Source of the DNA: Didymodactylos carnosus
Lineage: Eukaryota > Rotifera > Eurotatoria > Philodinida > Philodinidae
Length of the DNA stretch: 20,900 bases
Direction of reading: 5' to 3'
NCBI GenBank assembly: GCA_905250885.1
Contig: CAJNOQ010003247.1
Location: forward strand, 1 to 20,900
Shown here: piece by piece, positions 1 to 10,181 of the stretch
Numbering within the stretch: position 1 is the first letter of the stretch
Layout: the number at the start of each line of letters is the position of its first letter
Position numbers and translations under genes: made by a program
Notes under the pieces: generated by a model
Database searches by the model: none
Seen by the model: only the letters and a program-made list of their open reading frames with translations
Told to the model about the DNA's origin: nothing

Positions 1-176
1 TATATCTTTCTTACCAGTTTGAACATCAACAGCGGCTAACTTTACAATTGGCTGAAATGTCACGGATGGTTCATAGGACTCGTCGGGATCACCACCAGTA
101 TCATCATTCTCATCAGCCGGAGGAGCAATATCAATTTTTTTAACTTGCTCTGCGATTGACTTGGGGCCTTCCGACA
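1..176 (-). other. Exon 21: acidic spacer and start of the first Ran-binding domain (cut by window edge)
   Basis: After an acidic stretch (DENDDTGGDPDES) the sequence reads YEPSVTFQPIVKLAAVDVQT followed by GKKDI. This matches the opening of RanBD1 domains, whose pattern is F-E/Q-P-hydrophobic-V followed by V-x-T-G. In RanBP2 an acidic patch also precedes each Ran-binding domain. The exon is open at position 1 and must continue outside the window, where the rest of the domain is expected. Confidence 0.8.
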
Positions 177-3100
177 CTAAAATGTTCAAGATTGTTAGAA
201 AATTTCATATGATTAAGTTTCTTTTTTCGGTCTACAATATTCTAAAACCATTTAAATTACCGTTCGCTTCGGTTTTTTGTGAAATTACTGGCATTGTTGG
301 GAGATCCTGGACGAAAAGACCATGTGGTTCTAGAATAGGTGACGTCTCAAACGTAATGACAATGGATCAGAACACTTAAGCTATAGTGTGACTTACTTAA
401 AACACTAGGTTGACTCGTTGGAATAGAAGGAAAAGTAGAAGTTTGATGATAAGATGGAGTAGTAAAGGAGGGTTGATTAGACGTGGTGGATGGAATTTGA
501 TGAATTCCCATCGATGGAGGTTGTGATGAAAAGTTTTGAAATGCCGTCATCGATGGCGGTTGTGATGAAAAGTTTTGAAATGCTGTCATTGATGGAAGTG
601 GTGGTTGTTGCATCGGAGGCATAGCTGAAACAAAGGGTTGACGAATATATTGTTGATGTTGTAGTAACTGAGGTGGTGTAAAACCAAATTGAGAAGCATA
701 ATAAGAATAGTTAGGTTGTTGAGGAACGTGTTGCTGTTGTTGTTGTTGTTGTTGTTGTTGAATTAATATTCGATTACAGAGCATTTCAACTATATTCTAC
801 AAAAAATGAGGATCAAGATTATAGTTTCTTATCGAATAAGTAATAAATATTTACCTTAATTTCAAACAATTGTAATGATATATGTTGCGAATATTGAGTC
901 AAATTTTGTATAACATTGGTCTGAATATTTAAACAATTTAGCAATTGCTCGTTAACACGTTCATTGAAGTTGTTCACTGTTGTTTTCGTTCTTGCTTGTT
1001 GAGTGGTATTTGTTAAAGGTGATAGTGATGGCTGTTCGGAAACATGATGTTGTGGACGACGAAGAGAAGACAATAAGTCATGAGGAAATTCACTTGTGGT
1101 TGTAGTAGCTGTTTCTCTTCGTGGCGTCGTCGATGAGGGTATATCATTGTTCGTTGTCGATACATGACGATTTTGAGCGAGTACATTAGACTGATGCTGA
1201 CTGAACTTGGGAAATTCTAATAATGTGTTATTACCATCGCCACCACTACTCGAAGATGCACCTGTCAATGGTGTTGTGGGAGTATGAAACGATGTTGATG
1301 ATGTTACCCCATCATTACTAGTCGGTGTTTTTGACATTGTGGTTTTTCCTCTAGAAGAAAACAACATCATATTGCATCTAGAACATAAACATAATCAACA
1401 ACTCGAGATGAAATAAAAGTTTTTAGACCAGTACATTAACATCAGTATGTTATATTTCTGAAGATACGATTACAAGGGCATTTTTTCTGACGATCTTCTC
1501 CAATCTCTCCAGAAAGTTTCAAGAAAGCGTGTTTTTTCTGGAACATTTTTTTAAAAGAAAATGGATAAAATCAGCTCTACCGTGACGTCTGTGCGTTTCT
1601 TCAAAAAAAGTGATGCGTTCAATGTTCTGCGTTTCCTTTCTCTCTCATCATCCATCCATTTATTAGTTTGTATATATATTGTACACAGACGGTCTGAAAG
1701 AACACGGCTATATTTATTTCTCTTTATATATAAATTTCATCATTTCTTTGGCTTTTTGCAACTTTGACACTGTATGACTCATCGTTTTCTCGTTCTTTCA
1801 TACAGCTACAACAAAAAAGGCATGAAAAAGAACAAACTAGAGAGTGATTGTTCTATACGCACACCTTGTAAAGGCGACTAAGTGAGCGCGCCAAAGCTTT
1901 TAGTATAGAAAAACGACCATAAATGATATGCTTAAACGCCTGAACGACATTGCCGCGAGTAATATTTTATCTATATTGCATGAGCACACAGTCTATGTGA
2001 ATATTCTTCTGATAATAGAATCCATTACATTTTTGTTCAAAATGAGTCTAAATCGATCTGAGCGGCTCTAATTGTTAACAATGATGCAGAAAATATTTTA
2101 TTAGTCATTCGCACACATCGCTCGATATTTTATTGTATTTGATCTTGAATTAGAACTGAAACAGACAGTTTACTTTTCAAAGCATGCCCTACCCTATCCA
2201 CTCGATAATTCCTTGCTTCGCTAGATCACTAACGAAACTAAAATAAACAAACTTTTAATGGTATAGCAACAACACTTACTATTTTCCTGTTATCTCGTGT
2301 TCCTTCAGTCTCGAAGAGATTTTTTTAAAAAGAAACACCGTGAAATTCTCTACGATAGTTAATCAAAAGTTCTGATCTACCATGTGTATGTAAAAAGCAT
2401 ACAAAAGACTCTGAAAGGCATCGAAATGATAACTTGTTTTCTAAACATATAAATTTCTTTTTCTCTGGATTTTACATTCATTAAAACCTGTTAGCGCTTT
2501 TTTTGTACCTAGGAGTGTGTTCTTTTTCATAGTGTACAGGAGAGTTCGTCTATATTATATTATATAACACATAAGTCAATTCCTTAATAATCGGTCAAAA
2601 AGATTCAAACTTGACACTTTTCCGAACCGTTTAAGAAACAAAACCTTACTCAACTTTTAGCCATTAAACTGAGTAGACCAATCATTTCTGATTAAAATAA
2701 AACAAACCCGATCTCAAAAGCTTCATTTTTGATCGAAGTATACGAGTATACTAAAAGCCTCAAAAATGTAGAACGAACAAAATCAAACACCACAATTTGT
2801 AAGAAAAAAGCAGCTCAACAATAAAGAAAAGTTTTTATTGTGGACGGGATGTAAAAGAATTTGAACTATATTTATAAGATAGAGCTTTTCACGGGCTACA
2901 AAATGGCCTAATTTGATTTTGTTTAATCTCAAAGAACTAACGAATAAAATCATTTTTTAAATAACGAAATTCACCATTTCGGAGTCTTGCATATGTTTTT
3001 TACATGCACATCATAGACCAAAACTTTTGATTGGTTCTTGTAGAGAACTTCACGGTGCATCTTTTTAAAAAAATCTGAGAAACTGAAGGTACAAGAGATA

Positions 3101-6100
3101 AAAGGAAAATAGTAAGGGTGACTTGGACATGCATCGATCGCAAACGTGAATCGATCATACATGGAATCGGTTCGGCTTGAGATCCGGATTACAATTTTCG
3201 GGTAATGTATAACCTTAACTTAAGCCTAAACTAACTTATACATTTTGCCATAGCCCGACACAGGTTAACTTAATTCAGCCTATGAAAGTTTTTATTAACC
3301 AAACTGATTCGCGGAACAGCGAAGGTTAACTACAGACCATTGTCTTTTCTAATAGTAACAATATATAACGCAAAAATAGCACAAATCTAAACAAAATAAA
3401 TTATACTTTCTAAAGTTGTGTACAGATAAAAGATTATTCACTTTTAGTAGCTCAATTTAACTTCGAGAGTGATCAGAACTTTATCGAAGATCACTCGCCG
3501 AAAAGAAACACGGAGAAAAAAATAGACAAAAAAGAATAAATATTGTCACGAAAAATAATTTTAGTGACTAGGTTTTTGGCTTATAAAGTTTTATCTAAAT
3601 TGCACCTAATGCTTCTATTAAATCAATAAGCCATCGCAGACACTTCACCAGCTAAAGCTTTTAAAATACCCCAAACTAATATTGTTACTATGTGAAATAG
3701 TTAAAATATTTTTTTCTTAAACTTAAACCGCAAACGAGCAGAGTCCGATTGTACTCAGGATTGGTGCATGTCTAGTGACATTCTTTATGAACCACCCATT
3801 ATAAGTAGTCGGCTAAATATAGAAACGATCGTTTCGCAATTTATGAACGTAGAATAAAAATCAAGATTTTTATCATCAACTGATTGCTGTTACATGTTAA
3901 AGATTCATCTAATGACCTTGAAAAAAGATAAAATCATTTTATTCATTCAGCAAAACTTGTCATAAATGCATAAGTAAATAATTAAATAAACATAATACGT
4001 ATAAGTGAATGGTATAATCATTGTATCGTTAATATCGAATGTGGAAATTTCAGTATAGAATTCTTTACAGATTTTCTCAGTTTTCTTAATTTTATTCCCC
4101 TAAGTAGTGTCTATTATCTACTAAAAACACATTTTCGACTGTTACTGTTCATGATATATAACATTCATACTAGCTTAAATATTACAGGTTTTGATGGTTA
4201 TTCAATTTTTTCTAATTAGTAGCTCGCACCGCTCTTCTCTACCAGAATATTTTGGTCGGTTATGGGTTATAGACTCTAAATGCTTTTAAAATTTGATGAG
4301 CTTTGTTTCATCAATTTTCGTACCACAAATAGGAAATAATCCTGCATCAAAACGTGGGCACATGTCTGAGCAGAATCCTCTTGTTAAGATACGTTGTACT
4401 ACATTCGAAATTGAACTTTTTTTTTCGAAGTTTTAAGAAATATTTTTCTATCCAAGCAGTAGAATGATATCTTATGTTAGAATAAAGAAGATTGCTAACT
4501 ACTACAGTGCAACCATCAAACGTTTAAGTCATCTGTACAAAAACATCAAATTTTTTTCGATATCAACAACAATCTTTTCCTTTCAGCTAACGCGTCGTGC
4601 AAGGTCAGCGAAAAAATCACGGTTCTTTTTAGTCTTTCCGGCAGAATAACACTTTATAATATATAATAAAATACTAAGGAAAAGAAAACGCAAGCTTTTC
4701 CATATGAGTATTCATAAAAAGCAGATAAAAGACAATTCTCTTTTAGAGCGTAATTTATGAGTTTTTTTTTGTAAAGTAACACAAGCTTTGTCTATTTGCA
4801 TGCTTTGATTTAACTGAAGTTTACCATCAACAATGGAACATGCAAGTTTTGATTCAAGCCAGAAAAAGTAGATATTTAACAGTGAACAATTTTTACTCAC
4901 GTATTCGAATTACATGTTGTCAACTTTTGATAATAAGTTGAATAATTATCATAAGCTGCGGCTTTTGTATGATCATTTTTACGTCGTAATCGTATACACT
5001 AGACATACAGAAGCTCCTTCGACACACATTATTATGATAAATATAGATTACCTCTTCATGAAATACATGGGACACATCATTAAACACAGCAGACGATTGA
5101 TGAATATCATCAAAAAATGGATTATCGCCTTGTAAACGTAAAAATAGTAAACCTTTATAAAACTTTGTTCTTTGCTGATTGTCAGTTCCACTGAAAACGA
5201 ATGTATTAGACAAAGAAAAAACTGAAAAACGATATAGAACTTACTCGTAATTTTCTTTTTCCTCATTTGTACTAACTCGAAATGAATTTACCCACCATTC
5301 TGTATGAGCTTTCGAGCAAAAATTTGTATAAAATTTATGTGGATAAAGTCCAGTAATTTTAGAGAACTTAGTTTTATATTGCAAATAACAAAAATATAAA
5401 AATGTCTAAAAGATTAAAAAAGTACAAGTAAAAGTATAGAAAAATGAGACAACTTACAATCAGATCCATTTGTGTTAAATATTCAACTACACTTGGATCA
5501 TTCGTTGAAAGTGGAATTGTTTTTGGTAAATATTTGTGAATAACTAAATATACAGATAATAAATTATATGTTGATTTTTTGTTTCCTTGGTTAAAACTTA
5601 CGAGAAATGGCATCCATAGAACAACTCGTAAACCATATCATTTTATGTAAACTATGTAATGTTAACACATCATGTAAAACTAAATAGACGGTATAGTGTA
5701 ATAAGCATGCTCGAGACAGTATATTTGACACATACCGATATCTCTTGAATTTTGTAACTCATTACTATCGTCACCATCATATGTCGATAATTGTTCTTTG
5801 GATAACCCATCATAATAATCATCATCATTCACTGATAATATAAAGGATTCCTGAATATTATCAATATTTAAGAAACGTTTGACAACAGCATGTAACTTAA
5901 GAAAAAAAACAAGATTTCGTAATTGAAAATATCGCTTAAAGAGGATTATATTTGAATTAAACTTATAAATTTATATTCCTACTTACATCGTTTGCTTTTC
6001 TCTTTTTGGCATTATGAATGATACTTTGTTCTAATGTTCGAAGCCAATAGCCTAAATTCAATATTTGTTGATAGTTTTCTACAAATGACTTTTATGACAA

Positions 6101-7777
6101 GTTCGGATCCCGGAAAAAAGTTGAATCCATAGAACTCTATTTGTGTATATGTGTTTTCTTTTACCTATGACAAACGAACGTTGTACATTGTGTTTCAGCA
6201 TATACGTTGTTGAACATAGTGTGAATGCTTCTTCATTGTTTTCTGACTCTTCATTGAAATTGTTTGAATATTTTTGTGCTAGGAGAAAATAAATTGTTGA
6301 CGATTCCATTAAATTCGATTGATATTGTGCAATTTTATCCTCATCATTCATCTATTTCAACAAAACAAACAGAAATAGCAGAAACACATGAACAATACTT
6401 CACTATAATCAGTACTCACATGTTCAATATTCGATAAAACGAACAATAAATACATTCCAATAAAAAAGTATAAATCTGACTTTAAATAAGCAGAAAATAT
6501 TTCCATTCTATTAATTTTAACAAATCGATCAAATCTAAACATGACAAGATATAGTTAGAAAAGTACCGACGTTTATTTTTTTTGGAAAAGTTGAGCTTAC
6601 AGTTTCAAATTTTCGACTAGATCAGTTTCATTTCGTATTTCAAACAAAGTTTCAATATAACGTACATAACATAAATACGAACAGAATACATGTTGAGTAC
6701 GATCGACTATTTGAACATCCTAGAGAAGACAAAAAACCTCACTACAACAACTCTGATTCAATAAGATCTTATGTATCTAACTTGTATGATTTTCAAACAA
6801 AATTTATTCCATTCGAGATTATGATCATATTTGTCATTATCAATTGTTTCCATTAATAATAGAAATGCATCTTCATCATTCTTTGAACGCAAATAAACAT
6901 TTATCAACTGTTGGCGAAGTTGAATATTTAATGGTTCATCGTTCTAAAATGAGAACAAGATTATAATAGGATAAAGGAAAGAATCTTTGTTAAAATATTA
7001 ACCAATTTTTCTTTCAAATATGTTTTCAATCTATCGGGATCAGCTAATGTATTATTTTCATCGATTTTTATCTAAAACAAGTTGGAAAAAAGGCACTAGA
7101 TGAAATAAGATGTCGAAAAGAAACACATACCCGTAATTCTTTAATCAAATTATCATCTGGTGAAGTTCGATTTATAATATCGATAAACTTTCGAGCACGA
7201 TCTAATGGTATTTGATTTAGTTCAAGCATCGAATTAACGGCTAGAAAATTGAAAAGACTATACATCGTCATACATTAAATCAGTCAGATTGATACCTTTT
7301 TTTGCATAAGTTACTACTGGATCAAATAAATAAGCTCTATAATAAAAACATTAACTATTAGTACTGTCACACATGTACCAATTTTTACTTTTCATAGTTG
7401 TTCAATGCATCGGAATAGTTCTGTTTTGAGAAACAAATATCGCCCATTAAATCGTATGCCTAGAAATAACAGAAAGATTTCGTTTCATCTTATAAACGAT
7501 CAACTTGCAAGTTCATATATACGTACATTTGCTGATTCTGGTGAACGTAGAATAAATTTTTTCAAATATACTTCAGCTAAATCATATTCGTTTACATCAT
7601 AATAATGTTTAGCAAACTGATAACCACGCGTATCTTTCTAAAAAATTATGAAGATCAAAATTTGAAATGAAAAAGAAACTAAAAATAACAGCTTACTTCT
7701 AAATCTGTACGAAGTCGAATTAACGTTAGTTGTACAAAATTATCAACTTCAGCTTTATTTTTAAAAAATTTTGCCAT
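1..7777 (-). CDS. RANBP2: RanBP2/Nup358-like nucleoporin, 5' part of gene (21 exons, runs off the left edge)
   Basis: Large nucleoporin of the cytoplasmic face of the nuclear pore that binds Ran-GTP. Exons in transcript order: 7697-7777, 7527-7637, 7389-7459, 7296-7336, 7131-7240, 7003-7071, 6782-6943, 6601-6719, 6420-6534, 6165-6351, 5987-6078, 5736-5895, 5602-5679, 5458-5543, 5245-5405, 5052-5190, 4901-4998, 855-1350, 397-796, 261-329, 1-176. All junctions are GT-AG, phases agree throughout, and the 3021 nt give 1007 codons without a stop. Domain order is TPR pair (residues ~28-100), helical solenoid (to ~626), Ser/Thr-rich linker, coiled coil (~755-804), poly-Gln/FG-type linker, then the beginning of a Ran-binding domain (~983 on). 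Motifs shared with animal RanBP2 as I remember it include NEYDLAEVYLKKF, LEWN, a WW pair and FQPIVKL...VQTGK. The start codon aligns with the animal N-terminus. The exons are intact, so I regard it as a working gene. The 1351-4900 junction is the least certain part. The symbol is by homology from memory. Confidence 0.85.
516..593 (-). repeat. 39 bp tandem duplication inside exon 19
   Basis: Two adjacent 39 bp units (516-554 and 555-593) encode the 13-residue unit SMTAFQNFSSQPP twice. They differ at three bases, all at third codon positions and all synonymous. Confidence 0.9.
731..760 (-). repeat. CAA/CAG microsatellite encoding ten glutamines
   Basis: Ten consecutive Gln codons (nine CAA, one CAG) lie just after the coiled coil in exon 19. 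It is a likely length-variable site. Confidence 0.9.
855..1350 (-). other. Exon 18: Ser/Thr-rich linker and coiled-coil start
   Basis: 496 nt, entered in phase 2 and left in phase 0 (donor GTAAAT at 849-854). The first two thirds are low-complexity Ser/Thr/Pro (for example SFHTPTTPLTG). The last ~38 residues (NERVNEQLLNCLNIQTNVIQ and following) form an amphipathic heptad pattern that runs into exon 19. In animal RanBP2 a short coiled-coil oligomerisation element sits at this place between the solenoid and the first Ran-binding domain. I infer the same role here. Confidence 0.75.
2275..2416 (+). repeat. Left arm of a ~140 bp inverted repeat (exon-like, with a stop)
   Basis: This matches the reverse complement of 2977-3116 at roughly 80% identity by eye. 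It reads as a pyrimidine tract ending in CCTTCAG, then an open frame with DFFKKKHREILYD, an in-frame TAA, and SKVLIYHVYVKSIQKT. Similarity stops abruptly at both ends. It lies in the large intron, opposite to the host gene. It may be a copy of an exon or a member of a dispersed repeat family. Confidence 0.7.
2977..3116 (-). repeat. Right arm of the ~140 bp inverted repeat (exon-like, host-gene orientation)
   Basis: On the minus strand it reads TATCTCTTGTACCTTCAG followed by an open frame encoding SDFFKKMHREVLYKNQSKVL and then VYDVHVKNICKT. The frame entered after the acceptor is phase 2, as exon 17 would need. However, every GT donor I can find leaves in phase 0, which does not fit exon 18. 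There is a faint resemblance to the later animal RanBP2 solenoid (F-K-x-x-H, then Q-S-x-V). I do not call it an exon. Confidence 0.65.
4712..4859 (-). pseudogene. Possible lost exon of the RanBP2-like gene (acceptor reads TG instead of AG)
   Basis: After the exon 17 donor comes a 41 nt stretch ending CTACTTTTTCTG, which looks like a 3' splice site with TG in place of AG. Joined there, exon 17 continues in frame with 49 codons (TLESKLACSIVDGKLQLNQS and on) to a TGA. The segment lies where more solenoid is expected and weakly recalls the animal sequence. Without an AG it should not be spliced as drawn. This is speculative and may be ordinary intron. Confidence 0.25.
4901..7071 (-). other. Alpha-solenoid region of the RanBP2-like protein (exons 6-17)
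   Basis: Residues ~139-626 in twelve small exons separated by 52-91 bp introns. The sequence is predicted helical. It carries landmarks also present in animal RanBP2: LEWN at residues ~204-207 (exon 7), an acidic Asp/Tyr-rich loop in exon 12, a hydrophobic helix with MIWF in exon 13, and the WW pair at ~531-532 (exon 15). Exon 17 ends in phase 2 with a GTGAGT donor at 4895-4900. By comparison with the animal protein about 150 residues of solenoid should still follow, and I cannot find them. Confidence 0.75.
7131..7777 (-). other. N-terminal TPR region of the RanBP2-like protein (exons 1-5)
   Basis: Residues 1-138. After a short N-terminal helix (KAEVDNFVQLTL), exon 2 encodes GYQFAKHYYDVNEYDLAEVY and exon 3 encodes AYDLMGDICFSKQNYSDALN followed by NYEKAYLFDP. 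These are two successive TPR units with the usual A/Y-G-x-x-Y-A-P-like spacing. Exon 5 (DRARKFIDIINRTSPDDNLI) continues the solenoid. In animal RanBP2 the same block opens the protein and follows the same order. TPRs alone are common, so the family call rests on the combination with the downstream domains. Confidence 0.85.
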
Positions 7778-7796
7778 CTAAAAAGGAACATTAATG
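7778..7796 (-). promoter_or_regulatory. Splice acceptor abutting the RanBP2-like start codon
   Basis: On the minus strand TTCCTTTTTAG runs directly into the ATG at 7777. The coding start therefore sits at a 3' splice site. Either a non-coding 5' exon lies upstream (7800-8100 region, no clear donor chosen), or a spliced leader is added in trans, as is known in rotifers. Confidence 0.5.
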
Positions 7797-8410
7797 TTTT
7801 CAGGTTCGAAGATAAGTTAAAAATTTCAGAAAAAGTTTAGAATACAGAGAAACAATTTGCGCTAAAACTCCGTTATAATGATCTGGTATCATATGATAGC
7901 ACATTTGACGAGAAATAAGAACATTAAAAAATAACCAATTTAGCAATAAAATTATCTTCGGATAAAAGTGTTCTTTACAGGATGCTTTTCTCAGATGGAA
8001 AAAGAACAAGAGTATTTTAAAGGCAAATTAAAATTTTCTGAACATTCGTGTATGATCAGACAAATGCAAGGGGGAAAATAATAATTAGGCACTGAAACTA
8101 GATGCACAATATCAGCTCGGTTTATCTTCATCGCTAATTGCAACATATCAAACTGAGATGAGACTGTTGATCTCCTATACTTGATTATAGAAAAAAATTT
8201 TAATACAAAAATTATACTAAATAGAAATAATTTGTTGTGTATACTGAAAATAAAAATGGAAAAATTAACTCCGACCTAGACAATAAATCTTTAGATAAAA
8301 ACGATGATTTATAAAATAACTCAAACAGTTGATGCAAGTCAGACTACAAAAAATTAGTTGATTAGAAGACAGACCTTCAACATAGAACAAGAGCAACAAG
8401 ATGGCGACTG
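7797..8410. other. Upstream region of the RanBP2-like gene, no gene seen
   Basis: AT-rich and without a supported open frame. Promoter or 5' UTR exon sequence is expected here, but I see no decisive element. Confidence 0.4.
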
Positions 8411-8700
8411 ACGCTTGAAGCGTAGTAATAAAAAAGCATACACTTGAAGGCACATTCTTGAAGCATGTCACAAAAAAAGCAAAAACTGTTTCATACTTGA
8501 AGCATAATACGGATACCGCACTTTATGAATAATGTTTCTATGTTTCAAGTGTAAAGAAATCATGCTGTACATTCTACCACACTGAAAATGTAAAGTTCCA
8601 CGGATGACGTGTAGCATTATCATACTTTATGTGCTGTCGAAATTCCCAAGTGTTGTCGTTCTACACTGTATCCGTAGAATTTTACACTTGATCCGTGTTT
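8411..8700. repeat. CTTGAAG motif cluster with inverted ACGGATAC pair
   Basis: Four direct copies of CTTGAAG lie at 8414, 8443, 8457 and 8496, and inverted or diverged copies (TTTCAAGTGT, CCAAGTGT, ACACTTGATC) follow to ~8690. ACGGATAC near 8509 is inverted as GTATCCGT near 8668. It looks like the remnant of a repeat or a small inverted-repeat element. No clean ends or target duplication are found. Confidence 0.4.
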
Positions 8701-8710
8701 TTTTGGGATA

Positions 8711-9540
8711 ATGAATCTAGCTAGAATCATCGGAGTTTTTCTCGCTTTTTTCCTTGACTTTAGTCTAGGATTATACAAAATGATTGTCTGTCTGTGTGGG
8801 TCTTGCGCAAAATACGGAGAAATGGCTGTCACAACATATTCAATGGATAAGCCAATCATGAGGGAGAAAAATAGAAAATTCTTTTTTAACCACCAGAGAG
8901 CCAATATTCAAAGAGATAACTTAAAATATCTACTGATGCACAAAGAAAAAAAGATAAGCAAACTTTTTCTGTACTTCTGACATAGATGCCGCTAGAAATC
9001 AGTCTAAATTTGATGACAGAAAAAAAGTTGTCTACGGACAATAAAACTTACAGAATATAGATAGTCTATTCTAGCGAATAGATAAGAGACCGAAAGTTGG
9101 CTATTTTCAAAACGAGATCTTCCAAGACGGGCACCATGCTGAAGGAGGTAGATAGACATCGATCTAGTTAGAAAGTTATGAAGTAAAGATCTGACTGCTA
9201 TAGAAATATAAGCTCGTTACTTGTGATTGAGTCAAGGGCAGAGGAAATTAAACGTTAGCTTACCGAAAATGTGAAGCATGAATGATGGAATTTCATGGAA
9301 TGAAATAATGTTCAAATTAATAGGATGGCGAAATATCGCTTTTTTAAGAAAAAAAAGCAAAATCCTTTTTCTGTGTACCGATGCACATCTATGCCACTCT
9401 TTAGTTTTTCGTGGCATTTTTGACTGCCGACGTTTAAAATTAGCTTTAAAACTAAGCAATTCTCGAGCAGTTCAAAGAATTCTCTGCAAAAAATTTTCAA
9501 TGTCTTATCGATGCTGAGTAGGGACTGATTTTAGCTTTTA
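8711..9540. other. Intergenic stretch, no supported gene
   Basis: Several short open frames on both strands overlap one another, resemble no family and have no splice context. I see nothing else definite. Confidence 0.5.
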
Positions 9541-9564
9541 TTGATAGTACTGTGGGGACGACTT

Positions 9565-9635
9565 TGAGTACTCATGCTAGAGTATTGTTGAGTACGCATA
9601 TAACTTTTGGCAAAATACTCATGAGTATTACTCAT
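9565..9635. repeat. GAGTA/TACTC palindrome cluster
   Basis: It contains two perfect palindromes, TGAGTACTCA (9565-9574) and AATACTCATGAGTATT (9614-9629), with further GAGTA and TACTC copies between them. It could be repeat-element terminal sequence or a binding-site cluster. Confidence 0.45.
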
Positions 9636-10109
9636 CTGGTATTTTCATATAAAGGAGTGATCAGTCAGAGCTGGACTAGAAGTCTATTCACAGACGAATC
9701 CGTCTCTGACTATATACAGAGAGACCAGCCAGAAAAATATCATGCAAATATTCTATGTTTCTTTACTAAATTCTGTGTTCTTTATACAGTTTCATTTTTA
9801 CAAAACAAAATGGTGAATGAATATTTTTAATCTTCAAATTGTGGAATATAGAAAAAAACATACAGACTTTCAATATTTCGATATTTTGACTTGTTCTTCG
9901 TCCGTTCTTCCTCAAGAGTTAAATATAAGAAAAAGGTGAAAATATTGCAATAAATTAAGAAATAAGAGTTTTTTGTGTGATATTATTTTCCGTCCATTTA
10001 TCCTACTACAGAAAGGAAGAATACCCCGTCTTGCGGTAAGTATACTATTAGATAGGTGATCTGAGGCACCAAGACATAAGTAATTTGGCCAAAGTTATCG
10101 CATGACTTT

Positions 10110-10181
10110 GTCGGCGCCGAGGTTCGAACACAGTACTTTTGAAGTGCGTAACGAATAATATAACCATCAAGCCATACCTAA
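10110..10181 (-). repeat. tRNA-like fragment (box A and box B), probably tRNA-derived SINE or pseudo-tRNA
   Basis: On the minus strand TGGCTTGATGG (box A type) is followed at tRNA spacing, about 45 nt, by GTGTTCGAACC (box B type). The acceptor arms do not pair and the anticodon stem is poor, so it is not a working tRNA. Pol III internal promoter remnants of this kind are typical of SINEs. Confidence 0.4.

Larger units (their letters stand above)
397..796 (-). other. Exon 19: coiled-coil end, poly-Gln, FG-type linker
   Basis: 400 nt. It begins with NIVEMLCNRILI, which completes the coiled coil. Ten glutamines follow, then a Gln/Pro/Tyr/Phe-rich disordered segment with one FGF motif (ASQFGFTPPQ) and two NFSSQP repeats. 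The composition fits an FG-type nucleoporin linker, although true FG dipeptides are few. It ends in phase 1 at a GTAAGT donor (391-396). Confidence 0.75.
1351..4900 (-). other. Oversized 3550 bp phase-2 intron of the RanBP2-like gene
   Basis: The donor GTGAGT (4895-4900) follows exon 17, and the acceptor TTCTTCTAG lies just before position 1350. Both flanking exons are in phase 2, so they can be joined directly. The other 19 introns are 52-91 bp, so this one is about 40 times larger than its neighbours. Both strands are rich in stop codons. The notable contents are an inverted repeat pair (2275-2416 and 2977-3116) and a 49-codon open segment next to the donor (4712-4859). Either the intron was enlarged by repeats, or it hides or has lost exons for the end of the solenoid. 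An alternative is that 855-1350 starts a separate gene at an ATG at 1337, but the phase match and domain order argue against that. Confidence 0.6.

Noticed and set aside
2880..2920. Minus-strand GCCATTTTGTAGCCCGTG, faintly like a later RanBP2 solenoid motif (AIL..V)
   Set aside because: It has an in-frame stop and similarity over only a few codons. It is indistinguishable from chance.
8620..8980. Overlapping open frames on both strands (94 codons minus, 89 codons plus)
   Set aside because: They overlap each other and the CTTGAAG repeat, resemble nothing known and lack splice context.
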